Origin: Lachnospiraceae bacterium
GTDB lineage: Bacteria; Bacillota; Clostridia; Lachnospirales; Lachnospiraceae
DNA: 64,000 nucleotides
Direction of reading: 5' to 3'
Assembly: GCA_028689585.1 (NCBI GenBank)
Contig: JAQVCW010000004.1
Location: 62,001 to 126,000 of the forward strand
Shown here: positions 23,706 to 31,675 of the stretch, one piece after another
How positions within the stretch are numbered: the first letter of the stretch is position 1
How the letters are laid out: each line of letters starts with the position of its first letter
Position numbers and translations under genes: made by a program
Notes under the pieces: generated by a model
Seen by the model: the letters and a program-made list of their open reading frames with translations, nothing else
Told to the model about the DNA's origin: nothing
Database searches by the model: none

Positions 23706-24659
23706 ATGAAGATATTGGTAACTCCTACCTCGCTTCAGCCGGGGAAAAATGACAAAATGCTTCAGAAATTGAAAAACTTTTCAGAGGATCTGGTCTTTAA
23801 TGAGACAGGGCGGCCGCTGACGGAAGAAGAACTGGGGGAAGCGCTGGCAGACTGTGACGGCTATATTGCAGGCCTTGATTTTGTGACGGAAAAGGCACTG
23901 GAAAACTGTTCGAAATTAAAAGTGATTTCCAGATACGGAGCCGGCGTGGACCGGGTTGACCTGCAGGCTGCAAAGGCGAAGGGAATTAAAGTTACCAACA
24001 CGCCGGGGGTAAATGCAGAAGCTGTTGGGGAGCTGGCATTTGGCCTGATCCTGTCAGCAGCCAGAAAGATTTCCTATCTAGATCAGCAGACAAGGGCCGG
24101 AGAATGGGTTCGTTCCTCGGGAATGGAGCTGTCAGGCAAGACCATCGGTATCTTTGGCCTGGGCGCAATTGGAAAAGTGGTAGCCAGATGCGCAAAGGGC
24201 TTTGACATGAAGGTAATGGCCTATGATCCGTTTATCAATGAAGAATACTGCAGGCAGAATGACATCCAGGCAGCTTCCATGGAAGAAGTGCTGAAGGCAG
24301 CAAACGTGATCAGCCTGCATCTGCCCCTTCTGGACAGCACAAAACACCTGATCAACGAACAGGCATTTCAGATGATGAAGGAAGGCACGATCGTAATTAA
24401 TGCATCCAGAGGCGGAATTATCGATGAAGCAGCCGCTTACGACGCATTAAAATCCGGAAAGCTGGGAGGACTTGGACTGGATGCATTCGAAGTGGAACCT
24501 CCAAAAGCATCCCCGCTCTTCGAGTTCCCGAATGTGGTAGTGACTCCTCATACCGGTGCCCATACAAAAGAAGCTACCGATAACATGGCTCAGGCAGCCA
24601 TTGACAACCTGATTGCAGTGCTATCCGGAGAAGAATGCCGTTTTGTAGTGAACCGCTAA
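23706..24659 (+). CDS. D-isomer 2-hydroxyacid dehydrogenase (phosphoglycerate dehydrogenase family)
   Basis: A 317-residue NAD-dependent dehydrogenase. It has GIFGLGAIGKV for NAD binding and catalytic Arg (INASRGG), Glu (FEVEPP) and His (TPHTGAH). It lacks the C-terminal ACT domain of serine-pathway SerA. It likely reduces a 2-keto acid arising in the pathway, such as hydroxypyruvate or a keto-deoxy aldonate, or runs the reverse oxidation. AAAAGAGG lies upstream of ATG 23706, and it is 24 bases after kdgA. Last gene of the operon. Confidence 0.88.
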   Translation: MKILVTPTSLQPGKNDKMLQKLKNFSEDLVFNETGRPLTEEELGEALADCDGYIAGLDFVTEKALENCSKLKVISRYGAGVDRVDLQAAKAKGIKVTNTPGVNAEAVGELAFGLILSAARKISYLDQQTRAGEWVRSSGMELSGKTIGIFGLGAIGKVVARCAKGFDMKVMAYDPFINEEYCRQNDIQAASMEEVLKAANVISLHLPLLDSTKHLINEQAFQMMKEGTIVINASRGGIIDEAAAYDALKSGKLGGLGLDAFEVEPPKASPLFEFPNVVVTPHTGAHTKEATDNMAQAAIDNLIAVLSGEECRFVVNR

Positions 24660-24753
24660 AAAGCAAATCAGGGCGAAGTCATGGCAGTAAAGGAGATGTT
24701 TCAGAAAGCACAGAAATTGGGGGCATTACGCTGGATATTTAAATATTTTTTCA

Positions 24754-24784
24754 AGAGGGTTCTCTGTATGGAGGACCTTTTTTG
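24754..24784 (+). terminator. Rho-independent terminator after the 2-hydroxyacid dehydrogenase gene
   Basis: GGTTCTC, loop TGTATG, GAGGACC, then six T residues. It ends the operon that begins at 20255. The stem contains one G-U pair. Confidence 0.75.
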
Positions 24785-24786
24785 GT

Positions 24787-24817
24787 AAAAGAAAGACGCC
24801 TCCGCAGAGACGCTTTT
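24787..24817 (-). terminator. Terminator of the DUF4143 ATPase gene
   Basis: AAAGACGCCTC / GAGACGCTTT pairs with one bulge. On the minus strand it is followed by a T-rich run. Being nearly symmetric, it may act in both directions between the converging genes. Confidence 0.55.
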
Positions 24818-24837
24818 CCTGTCATTTATTTAGTTCA

Positions 24838-26112
24838 TCAATTTTTGAGACAACCGATAGGAACAACATATACACCGTCTTTACGGCAATATGCGTAATC
24901 ACCGGTTCCTGTCAATACCATGAGGAACGACGGAGCTTTCATCTTGTCGGTGTCGATTTTTGCCTGCATGGTTTTAAGACTTTCCGCACCTTCCTCAACC
25001 AGCTTGCTGCCACCGAGCTTAATTTCAATCAGACCGTACGCACCATTTCGCAGATGCACAACAGCATCACATTCCTGCCCATCCTTATCGCGATAGTGAT
25101 ATACCTCTCCGCTTAGCGCATCGGCAAACACACGAAGGTCTCTGACACAAAGGGTTTCAAAGAGAAAGCCAAAGGTTTTGAGGTCATTTACCAAGTCATT
25201 CGGACCGATACCCAATGCCGCAGCAGCGATGGAGGGGTCGATATAATATCGTGTGTCAGAAGAACGAATAGCGGTTTTGGAACGCAGATTCGGGTTCCAT
25301 GCCGGCATATCTTCCACAACAAAGATTTTACGCAGAGCACTCAGATAGGAGGCAATTGTCTCCTCGCTCATAGGAGCTTCGTCATTGGCGGCAATATCCG
25401 CCGCAATTACGGTGTTAGCTACTTGACCGCCCTGGTTTCTTGCGTAGGAACGCATAAGCCGCTTTACTCTTTCGGAATTTTTCTGCACATTGTCTGCTCG
25501 GTTAATATCGGAACGAACAACTGCATCATAGTAGTCCATCGCCTGGTCAAGGGCGATTTCATCACGCATATCCACCGCTTGCGGCCAACCGCCTCGGCAT
25601 ACAAGGAATGCCAGCCGGTCGATGCCGATATGGTTTTCACCGTCAATTTCCTTTATACCGTCAAACAAATCTTTTAAACTGACTTCGCCTGTTGAGTCTC
25701 CCGATTCATACAAGCTCATCGGTCTCATAGTAAGCCAGGTGAAGCGACCTGTGCCGGAGTGCGTGATTTCTTTGGTGTCGGCAGGGACAGCAGAGCCGGT
25801 GAGAACAAACTGTCCTAACTCTCTTCGGTGGTCAACCTCAAAGCGTATAGCATCCCACAGCTTTGGAGCAAGCTGCCACTCATCAATCAGTCTTGGCGTT
25901 TCACCCTTCAAAAGTCGTTTGGGGCTCAGCTCAGACATGGTGATGTTTTGTTCTTTCTTTTCCGGGTCATCCATATACAAGATGCTTGCGGCAACCTGTT
26001 CGGCAGTGGTTGTTTTGCCGCACCACTTGGGTCCTTCGATGAGTACGGCACCCTTGCCCTCCAGCTTGCGTTTTAACATATCGTCAGCGATTCTACTTCT
26101 GTAATTTTCCAT
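24838..26112 (-). CDS. AAA-family ATPase with DUF4143 domain
   Basis: A 424-residue protein. The N-terminal AAA_14 domain has Walker A GPKWCGKTTTAEQ, RLIDEWQ as Walker B, and VLTGSAVP as sensor-like segment. The C-terminal DUF4143 half contains a nuclease-like stretch (DGQECDAVVHLRNGAYGLIEIKLGG) with the D...E-x-K pattern of PD-(D/E)XK folds. Such proteins are common in accessory regions and their role is unknown. ATG 26112 (MENYRSR) is used, with GAGGTG upstream; a frame open to 26262 would run through the promoter. Not linked in function to the sugar genes. Confidence 0.88.
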   Translation of the reverse strand: MENYRSRIADDMLKRKLEGKGAVLIEGPKWCGKTTTAEQVAASILYMDDPEKKEQNITMSELSPKRLLKGETPRLIDEWQLAPKLWDAIRFEVDHRRELGQFVLTGSAVPADTKEITHSGTGRFTWLTMRPMSLYESGDSTGEVSLKDLFDGIKEIDGENHIGIDRLAFLVCRGGWPQAVDMRDEIALDQAMDYYDAVVRSDINRADNVQKNSERVKRLMRSYARNQGGQVANTVIAADIAANDEAPMSEETIASYLSALRKIFVVEDMPAWNPNLRSKTAIRSSDTRYYIDPSIAAAALGIGPNDLVNDLKTFGFLFETLCVRDLRVFADALSGEVYHYRDKDGQECDAVVHLRNGAYGLIEIKLGGSKLVEEGAESLKTMQAKIDTDKMKAPSFLMVLTGTGDYAYCRKDGVYVVPIGCLKN

Positions 26113-26144
26113 TCGGAACACCTCGCTTCCATTCATTTGACTAT

Positions 26145-26173
26145 AGTATATGCCAAAATTATAAATTTCACAA
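26145..26173 (-). promoter_or_regulatory. Promoter of the DUF4143 ATPase gene
   Basis: Minus strand: TTGTGA (26173-26168), 17 bases, TATACT (26150-26145). Three iterons start 7 bases upstream of the -35 box. Confidence 0.65.
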
Positions 26174-26179
26174 GATTTT

Positions 26180-26239
26180 CCGACGATTGGCGAAATATTT
26201 TTCCGACGATTGGCGACAAAAAAATCCGACAGTTGGCGG
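26180..26239. repeat. Three 14-bp iterons at exact 23-bp spacing
   Basis: CCGACGATTGGCGA at 26180 and 26203, and CCGACAGTTGGCGG at 26226. They lie directly upstream of the ATPase promoter, on the outer side. The spacing of about two helical turns suggests cooperative binding of one protein to one face of the DNA. The stretch 26240-26406 holds nothing I recognise. Confidence 0.85.
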
Positions 26240-26406
26240 TAAATCAAACCGAGCCTTGGCATATTCCCTGTAATATGCTTAACTGTTTCTGTAGGTATTC
26301 GGATTATACGCCGCTCACTTTAGATGAGTGGATTGAGTGTGACAGAAAAAGGCGGATGGAGCGATGGAAGTCTGGAAAAAATGTAATGATAGATATGAAA
26401 CAAAGG

Positions 26407-26437
26407 AATACACGCAAAGATAATATTTGCGCGTATT
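26407..26437. promoter_or_regulatory. Inverted repeat 1 upstream of abiEi (distal operator)
   Basis: AATACACGCAAA, loop GATAATA, TTTGCGCGTATT: 12-base arms with one mismatch. The same design is found at 26493, 86 bases downstream. Confidence 0.65.
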
Positions 26438-26492
26438 TTATTGAATATAGATAAAAATAGGTTAATAACGGCATAAAATAGAAAAATAAAGA

Positions 26493-26523
26493 AATATACG
26501 CAAAGATGATATTTGCGTATATT
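26493..26523. promoter_or_regulatory. Inverted repeat 2 upstream of abiEi (proximal operator)
   Basis: AATATACGCAAA, loop GATGATA, TTTGCGTATATT: perfect 12-base arms, ending 4 bases before the -35 box of the abiEi promoter. AbiEi antitoxins are known to bind paired inverted repeats at their own promoter. Confidence 0.7.
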
Positions 26524-26526
26524 TTA

Positions 26527-26555
26527 TTGAAAACAAGAAAAAACTATGTTATACT
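26527..26555 (+). promoter_or_regulatory. Promoter of the abiE locus
   Basis: TTGAAA (26527-26532), 17 bases, TATACT (26550-26555), followed by AAGGAAGG and ATG 26577. Confidence 0.7.
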
Positions 26556-26576
26556 TTCCAAGAAGGAAGGTGCAAT

Positions 26577-27347
26577 ATGGATAACAAATCAGCATTGGAA
26601 GAAAAATATCAAAAGATATTGGAAAAATTAGGCGAAGAGATTACTTTTTATATGGATGATATTCAGGATGTGTTTCCCGACATGAAGAAGTCTTCTCTTT
26701 ACTGGAATATGTCAAAACTGGTGGAGAAGGGGTATTTGAAACGTGTTCGGAATGGAGTCTATGCATTTAACGAATGGTACGGAAAGAAGAACATTACGCT
26801 ATCTGATACAGCAGTGAAAATTGCAAATATTATGGATGAGTCTGGATTTGAATATTGCATTTCAGGATTAGATGTGTTGCAGAAGTACATGCAGCATATC
26901 CCGGAGCAGTATCCTTGCATTTTGTTCATAAATAAGGACTCAAAAGAAGAAGTGAAAAATATTTTTCAGGAGAATGGTATGGAAACGCTGTTACCGGCGC
27001 AGATAAAGGAAATGCATGAGAATTATGTATTGACTGGGAAAGATATTCCACAAATTGTTCTGTACCAGACAGAAAATTTTGAAGATGTCATGGATGGAGT
27101 TGCATCCATCGAAAAAGCCTTTGTGGACTTATTTTATGCCGTCACACGAAATGAATATCCACTTGCCCTTCAGGAACTGGTTCGTATTTATGAGAATGTG
27201 GTAAGGCTTGGTATTCTTGATAAGAAAAAAATGGTTTCCATTGCAGCCAAAAGAAATTTGCAATATGATATTCGCTATATTGCTGAATCTAAATATATTA
27301 CGACAGAAGCCCATAAATTTGTTGAGATACTTAAACGAGAGGAATAA
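26577..27347 (+). CDS. abiEi: AbiEi-type antitoxin / transcriptional regulator
   Basis: A 256-residue protein. The N-terminal winged-helix region (about 15-65, with SSLYWNMSKLVEKGYLKRVRNGVYAF) is followed by a C-terminal domain of the type IV AbiEi family. In these systems the antitoxin represses the operon and counters the nucleotidyltransferase toxin AbiEii. The two inverted repeats upstream fit this. The toxin gene starts 4 bases later but is broken. In the second copy the gene runs off the window at 64000. Confidence 0.75.
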   Translation: MDNKSALEEKYQKILEKLGEEITFYMDDIQDVFPDMKKSSLYWNMSKLVEKGYLKRVRNGVYAFNEWYGKKNITLSDTAVKIANIMDESGFEYCISGLDVLQKYMQHIPEQYPCILFINKDSKEEVKNIFQENGMETLLPAQIKEMHENYVLTGKDIPQIVLYQTENFEDVMDGVASIEKAFVDLFYAVTRNEYPLALQELVRIYENVVRLGILDKKKMVSIAAKRNLQYDIRYIAESKYITTEAHKFVEILKREE

Positions 27348-27350
27348 ATA

Positions 27351-27991
27351 GTGTATAAGAATCTATTTCACGAAGAAAAAGCGTTTCAAAGGGAAACTTT
27401 TTTTCGGAGAATGCAGGAGTACGGATTTAAAAATATGGGGCGGATGGAACTGTTCCTATGGGATTTGGAATTATTTCTCCAGATTCAGAACATTTTGGGG
27501 GATCGAATTGTCCTGAAAGGTGGGGCGGCAACGCAGTTCTACCTGCCAATCGAAGCACAGAGAACAAGTGTTGATATAGATATGCTTTTCTTTGGAACAG
27601 AGGAAGAAATAAATAAGACGCTGGATTAAAAAAATGTATCAATGACTTTAACTCATTATACCTCAATAGTAAAGTTGATTATTCACCGCAAAGTGTTGCT
27701 TGCGGAGCTGCTCTTATAAAAATGGTGTATGAATTGATTTTGAACGATAAAGGATGGGAACAGCTTTTCAAAGCATTCGAGATTAAAAATAAACTTTTTT
27801 TTGAGCAGTATACGGGAAAAGAAAAGGGACAGAAAATCAGAAAGGCAAGAGAAGTATTAGTGAGAGAATTCGCCAGTTATGCAGCAATGCCGTCGCAGGT
27901 GTTAAAAGGTAAGAATTTAAAAAGAGTTTTTTGGGCTATCGTAGATGTGGAAAATTTAGCGGAGATAGAAAAAATTGTGGGTTCGTTGTAA
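27351..27991 (+). pseudogene. abiEii: AbiEii nucleotidyltransferase toxin, frameshifted and shortened
   Basis: The first frame (27351-27629, GTG start, 92 residues) carries the nucleotidyltransferase core RIVLKGGAATQFYL and SVDIDMLFFG, then stops at TAA just before an A7 run. The continuation lies in the -1 frame from about 27626, through DFNSLYLNSKVDYS and ALIKMVYELIL to 27991. Together about 210 residues, well below the roughly 300 usual for AbiEii, so internal sequence also seems lost. Without a frameshift no full toxin can be made. The family addition is seen; inactivity is inferred. Confidence 0.7.
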
Positions 27992-28044
27992 ATAAATTTT
28001 GTCCCTGATATGCAGATTCGTTTCAAACATGAATGCAAACATTA

Positions 28045-28387
28045 AGAATCAATCGTTTCAGAAAGCGTAAAAGCATTTTTGAAATTTGTCGGAGACGGAA
28101 CACCAAGTGAAGATGCGTTTGTAAAGAAACTTCAGGAAAAACTTGCAAAAGTAAAAGAAAACGTAGAATGGAGGCGGGAATACATGACTTTGTTGATGCG
28201 GGATCAGGAAAATATTGAAAAAGGAATAGAACAAGGAATAGAGCAAGGAATAGAACAAGGAAGAGAACAGGAAAAGACAGAGATGATAAAAAAGTTATTA
28301 AAAAAAGGTGTTCTTTCCGAAACAGAAATTGCAGAAATTGCAGGTATTACGCTGGATAAGGTAAAAGAAATAAAAAATAATATTTAA
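28045..28387 (+). pseudogene. Remnant of an Rpn-type (PD-(D/E)XK) recombination-promoting nuclease, C-terminal part
   Basis: An open frame after the stop at 28042-28044 reads VSESVKAFLKFVGDGTPSED, then helical sequence, a (GIEQ)n repeat encoded by 12-base direct repeats near 28225-28265, and the typical tail LLKKGVLSETEIAEIAGIT. This is the C-terminal third of Rpn/DUF4351-like proteins. The nuclease domain is missing, and no good start with a ribosome site is seen. A short product from an internal start cannot be excluded. Confidence 0.65.
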
Positions 28388-28398
28388 ACATTTTTTAA

Positions 28399-28599
28399 GG
28401 GGCTGTAAAATAAGTCCCTAAAAGAAAAATCGCTCAGACCGTGAAATCTGAGCGATTTTTTGGTATAATTAATTATGCTAATAAATAAAAACACCAATGA
28501 TAATTATACTGTAAGACAGTTAAAATTACCACTGGAAATTGAAAAATTAATTGATTTATCAAGATGCAATTTCAAATTAGGGACTTATTTTACAGCCCC
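28399..28599. mobile_element. 201-bp MITE, probably derived from an IS1182-like element
   Basis: Perfect 23-bp terminal inverted repeats (28399-28421 and 28577-28599, beginning GGGGCTGTAAAATAAG). Inside: a hairpin with 14-base arms (28425-28438 / 28447-28460) ending in T6, a TGGTATAAT box, and a start codon at 28475 opening a transposase-like N-terminus (NYTVRQLKLPLEIEKLIDLS) that is cut short. It thus keeps the left end of an insertion sequence fused to the right repeat. No clear target duplication is visible. Confidence 0.85.
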
Positions 28600-28602
28600 A
28601 TC

Positions 28603-28638
28603 CAAAAATGCCTGCCGCGAATATCGTGGCAGGCATTT
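28603..28638 (-). terminator. Terminator of the truncated alcohol dehydrogenase
   Basis: AAATGCCTGCCGCGA, loop ATA, TCGTGGCAGGCATTT (one G-U pair), with T5 following on the minus strand. It starts 47 bases beyond the stop of the dehydrogenase and abuts the MITE. Confidence 0.85.
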
Positions 28639-28684
28639 CTGTTCTATACACATTATATATACACAAGAGAGGAAAAATGCTTTA

Positions 28685-29491
28685 TTAGAAAACAATAACA
28701 CCTTTTTTTGTAATCTTGCGATCCAGCAGTTTTTCGTAAGCGTCTACTGAATCTTCAAATTTAAAGTAATCAGAAATGAAATCTTTGATCACCAGCTTGC
28801 CGCTGCGGATCCATTCCAGAACCTGTTCGTGAGCAGCGCCTTCTTCTTCTTTTCTCGGCATCTGCTGGTAGATCACGCGCCAGTTGTAATCAGCTTTGCT
28901 GAAATCGATGGTGATTTCTTCTTTTTCCGGAACACCGTAGCAGAGTACCGTACCGCGGTCTTTGATCAGAGGCATAGCAGCGTTTACTACGAATGGAGCG
29001 CCGATGGCATCCAGTACATAATCTACGCCGTCCGGATATAATTTACGAACTTCTGCGGTCACATCGGAATTCTTGCTGTTGATGATGTGGGCAGCGCCGT
29101 TGGCTTTTACATTCTCCAGCTTCTCATCGATGATATCTACAGCAGTTACTTCGGTGATACCACAGAGATTTAAGAATTTGATAAAGGTGGAGCCTACCGG
29201 GCCGCATCCGAATACAACAACGCTGTCGCCGGGTTTGATGCCGAAGTAGCGGATATTGCTCAGCACTTCACGGAAGGTTACGATCATAACTGCATCTACC
29301 GGATCCAGATCATCGGAAAGAACAGTCTGAGCATAAGCGCATCCGGGAGCTTCTCCCTTTGGCCATGCTGCAGGATCACATACAACGGCATATTCGCTCA
29401 GCGCGCCCCAGCCGGAGCCGAGTCCCGGATAAAGCTCCGGATCAGGATCTACGAATGGAAGGATTACCTTGTTCTGGTTCACATCGTAGAC
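28685..29491 (-). pseudogene. Zinc-type alcohol dehydrogenase lacking its N-terminus
   Basis: The frame encodes the nucleotide-binding and C-terminal part of an MDR dehydrogenase: [26 protein letters not shown], then VIKDFISDYF and the end TKKGVIVF. The catalytic GHE and structural Cys4 regions, which should come before [13 protein letters not shown], are absent. Beyond about 29485-29491 the minus-strand frame continues to 29614 only as antisense of a kdgK fragment, giving a senseless N-terminus. The gene is therefore cut at the junction. It cannot be a working enzyme as it stands. Confidence 0.88.
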
Positions 29492-29689
29492 CGTGTCGGG
29501 GGCGGGGACTCCTTTGGCGGAGGTCTGATCCACAGCCTGCTCAGTGACTATGACCAGCAGAAGGCGATTGACTTTGCGGTGGCGGCATCCTGCCTGAAGC
29601 ATACCATTGAGCATGATTTCAATCTGGTGACGGAAGCGGAGGTGGCCTCACTGGCCGGCGGAAATGCTTCCGGAAGAGTTCAGAGATAA
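29486..29689 (+). pseudogene. kdgK: 2-keto-3-deoxygluconate kinase, C-terminal fragment
   Basis: On the plus strand, codons from 29486 read [18 protein letters not shown], the PfkB-family signature with the catalytic Asp, then [20 protein letters not shown] and the end GNASGRVQR with TAA at 29687-29689. This is the last 67 codons of a KDG kinase of about 340 residues. The N-terminal 270 or so codons are missing, replaced by the reversed dehydrogenase. It belongs to the same pathway as kdgA (23055) and dgoD (10459). Confidence 0.85.
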
Positions 29690-29872
29690 AGCCTCCGGTC
29701 TGCAAAAGGCTGAAGTGCATCGAACGAAAATAAATTTTTTAGAAATTAAATATAAAATAAAATAGAAGTGTTGTAAAATAGAACAGACGGAGGCTGCAGA
29801 TGGAATGCTGCGGATTCCGTCTGCTTGGCATATCATTCCTGCAGCAGATACGAAAAAGGGCGGAGAAAACAA

Positions 29873-31675
29873 TTGAAAAACAGAAAAGAAACAATACGCT
29901 GGAAACTGATGAAATATTTTTTGATGGTAGTGATGATTATGGGAATCTGTCTTTTTGCATTCTACCGTATTTCCATGGATAATGTAACCGGAGTGGCGGT
30001 GACCTCCATGGAAAATATTCTGGAAAAGATCAATCTGGATACATACAATACCCTTCATGAAGCGCAGCGGATTGCGTACCTGGAGGCAAAGGACAGTGAA
30101 ATACAGGCCGCTCTCAGAAACGATCTGCCTTCGGATGAGCAGGAGAAGTACCGGCAGCGGATGGATTTCAATTCAAAGCTCTGGTACATGAACCGCTATA
30201 CAAAGGACCTGGACGGGATCTACATACTGGGGGAAAACGGTGCGCAGTTCCGTTCGGCAAACCGGTCTATGATGCTTCAGGATTTCAGAGAGGATGACTG
30301 GTATCAGAAGGTTAAGGCTTCAGAAACACCCCTGTGGACCTGCCAGAGCACGGGATCGTTCCTGATACGGGATATCGATAACTATATGATCTCAATCATG
30401 GTTCCGGTGATTGACCGGGCATCCTACCGCTTTCTTGGCGTGACGGTGGTGGATGTGCGCATGGATGACCTGAAGCAGATCAGCCAGAATGGCATGGTAT
30501 TTGACGGTATGCTGATGCTGCTGGATGAAAATAATAAGGTGCTCTATTCGGACTACGAAGGAAAGATAGAAGAAGAACAGATGGAACGGCTGAAAACGAT
30601 TCTTTCCCAGGAAAAGCTGGAAGAGAGCACCACAGAAATCAGCATGGATGATTCGGGGTTTTTGATTTCAAGTATGCCGCTGGATATTGCAGGCTGGAAA
30701 ATTGTGGGTATGGTATCCCATGATATGATCTACAGTGAAAGCAATGCGGTTCGGAATCTGATGCTGGTGGTCAGCGCAGTCTGCATCTTTCTTTCGGTCA
30801 TGCTCTCGGCATGGGTTTCAAAAGGGATTTCCAGCCCGATCCTCTTTATCCGTTCCGTGATGAAAAAGGTGGAGCGGGGGGATCTGAAGGCGCATGCCCA
30901 GATCAGGCAGAAGGATGAGATCGGCGAACTGGCCGAGTCCTTTAATCATATGGTGGACAAGCTGAATATGCTGGTGGAGCAGCAGAAGCAGAGTCAGGAA
31001 AAGCTGCGTATGGCGGAGCTGAACGCGCTCCAGGCTCAGATCAACCCCCATTTCCTGTACAATACGCTGGATTCCATCAACTGGATGGCAAGGGCGGGGC
31101 AGGTGGATCAGGTCAGTGAAATGATCAATTCCCTCAGTATTTTTTTCCGCATCAGTCTCAGCAGGGGAAAGACCTTTATCACGGTGGGAGAGGAGCTGAC
31201 ACATGTGGAAAACTATATTCTGATTCAGAAAAAGAGATATGAACGGTATCTGGACTATGAGATCTCGGTGCCCGGGGAGCTTTACGGGTATCAATGCCTG
31301 AAAATGATCCTTCAGCCGCTGGTGGAAAACAGCATTTACCACGGGATCAAGGAAAAAGGAGAGCGGGGCATGATAAAGATCACAGCAGAGGAACGAAATG
31401 GAACCCTGCTGTTTCATGTGGCGGATACCGGACAGGGAATGACACAGGAGAAGCTCAGTGAACTTCAGCAGATGATGCAGGAAGGGCGGGAATATAACAC
31501 CAGTGCCTACGGCGTCATTAATGTGCAGAGAAGAATACAGACTTATTTTGGCAGAGGATACGGGCTGCATTTTCAGAGCGCGTGGGGACAGGGAACAGAA
31601 GTGACCGTGGCAATTCCGAAAAGAACGGTACAGGAGGAACTTAATGAGCTGGAAGATAGTAATCGTGGAAGATGA
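29873..31675 (+). CDS. Sensor histidine kinase (YesM/LytS-like)
   Basis: About 600 residues. TM1 at about 12-32, extracellular sensing domain (about 33-290) of the Cache type, TM2 at about 293-315, HAMP, then the histidine-kinase region with H393 in QINPHFLYNTLDSINW and a C-terminal HATPase domain (VADTGQGMT). Start taken as TTG 29873 with GGGCGGA 8 bases upstream; an in-frame TTG at 29825 would add 16 unlikely residues. The stop lies 32 bases inside the response regulator gene. Probably senses the sugar, perhaps with the binding protein at 33550. The 180-base gap upstream is AT-rich; no strong promoter is seen. Confidence 0.93.
   Translation: MKNRKETIRWKLMKYFLMVVMIMGICLFAFYRISMDNVTGVAVTSMENILEKINLDTYNTLHEAQRIAYLEAKDSEIQAALRNDLPSDEQEKYRQRMDFNSKLWYMNRYTKDLDGIYILGENGAQFRSANRSMMLQDFREDDWYQKVKASETPLWTCQSTGSFLIRDIDNYMISIMVPVIDRASYRFLGVTVVDVRMDDLKQISQNGMVFDGMLMLLDENNKVLYSDYEGKIEEEQMERLKTILSQEKLEESTTEISMDDSGFLISSMPLDIAGWKIVGMVSHDMIYSESNAVRNLMLVVSAVCIFLSVMLSAWVSKGISSPILFIRSVMKKVERGDLKAHAQIRQKDEIGELAESFNHMVDKLNMLVEQQKQSQEKLRMAELNALQAQINPHFLYNTLDSINWMARAGQVDQVSEMINSLSIFFRISLSRGKTFITVGEELTHVENYILIQKKRYERYLDYEISVPGELYGYQCLKMILQPLVENSIYHGIKEKGERGMIKITAEERNGTLLFHVADTGQGMTQEKLSELQQMMQEGREYNTSAYGVINVQRRIQTYFGRGYGLHFQSAWGQGTEVTVAIPKRTVQEELNELEDSNRGR

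Larger units (their letters stand above)
1..26883. repeat. First copy of a 37,117-bp periodic unit (part seen twice)
   Basis: Bases 1-26883 recur at 37118-64000. All predicted reading frames in the two stretches have the same lengths and translations at a constant offset of 37,117, so no indel separates the copies. Base 1 falls inside a permease gene that is complete at 36240-37202, so the window start is not a biological boundary. Neither end of the repeat is visible. Confidence 0.97.

Noticed and set aside
26180-26239. Iterons as a plasmid replication origin
   Set aside because: The spacing fits, but there is no Rep gene, and the repeats sit exactly beside the ATPase promoter, which is a simpler explanation. 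Kept as a regulatory array.
28475-28750. 91-residue open frame taken as a gene
   Set aside because: It starts inside the MITE as a truncated transposase start and runs out through the right end into a terminator; it is not a real protein gene.
29500-29614. N-terminal extension of the alcohol dehydrogenase
   Set aside because: The frame is only the antisense of the kdgK fragment, whose PfkB signature reads on the plus strand.
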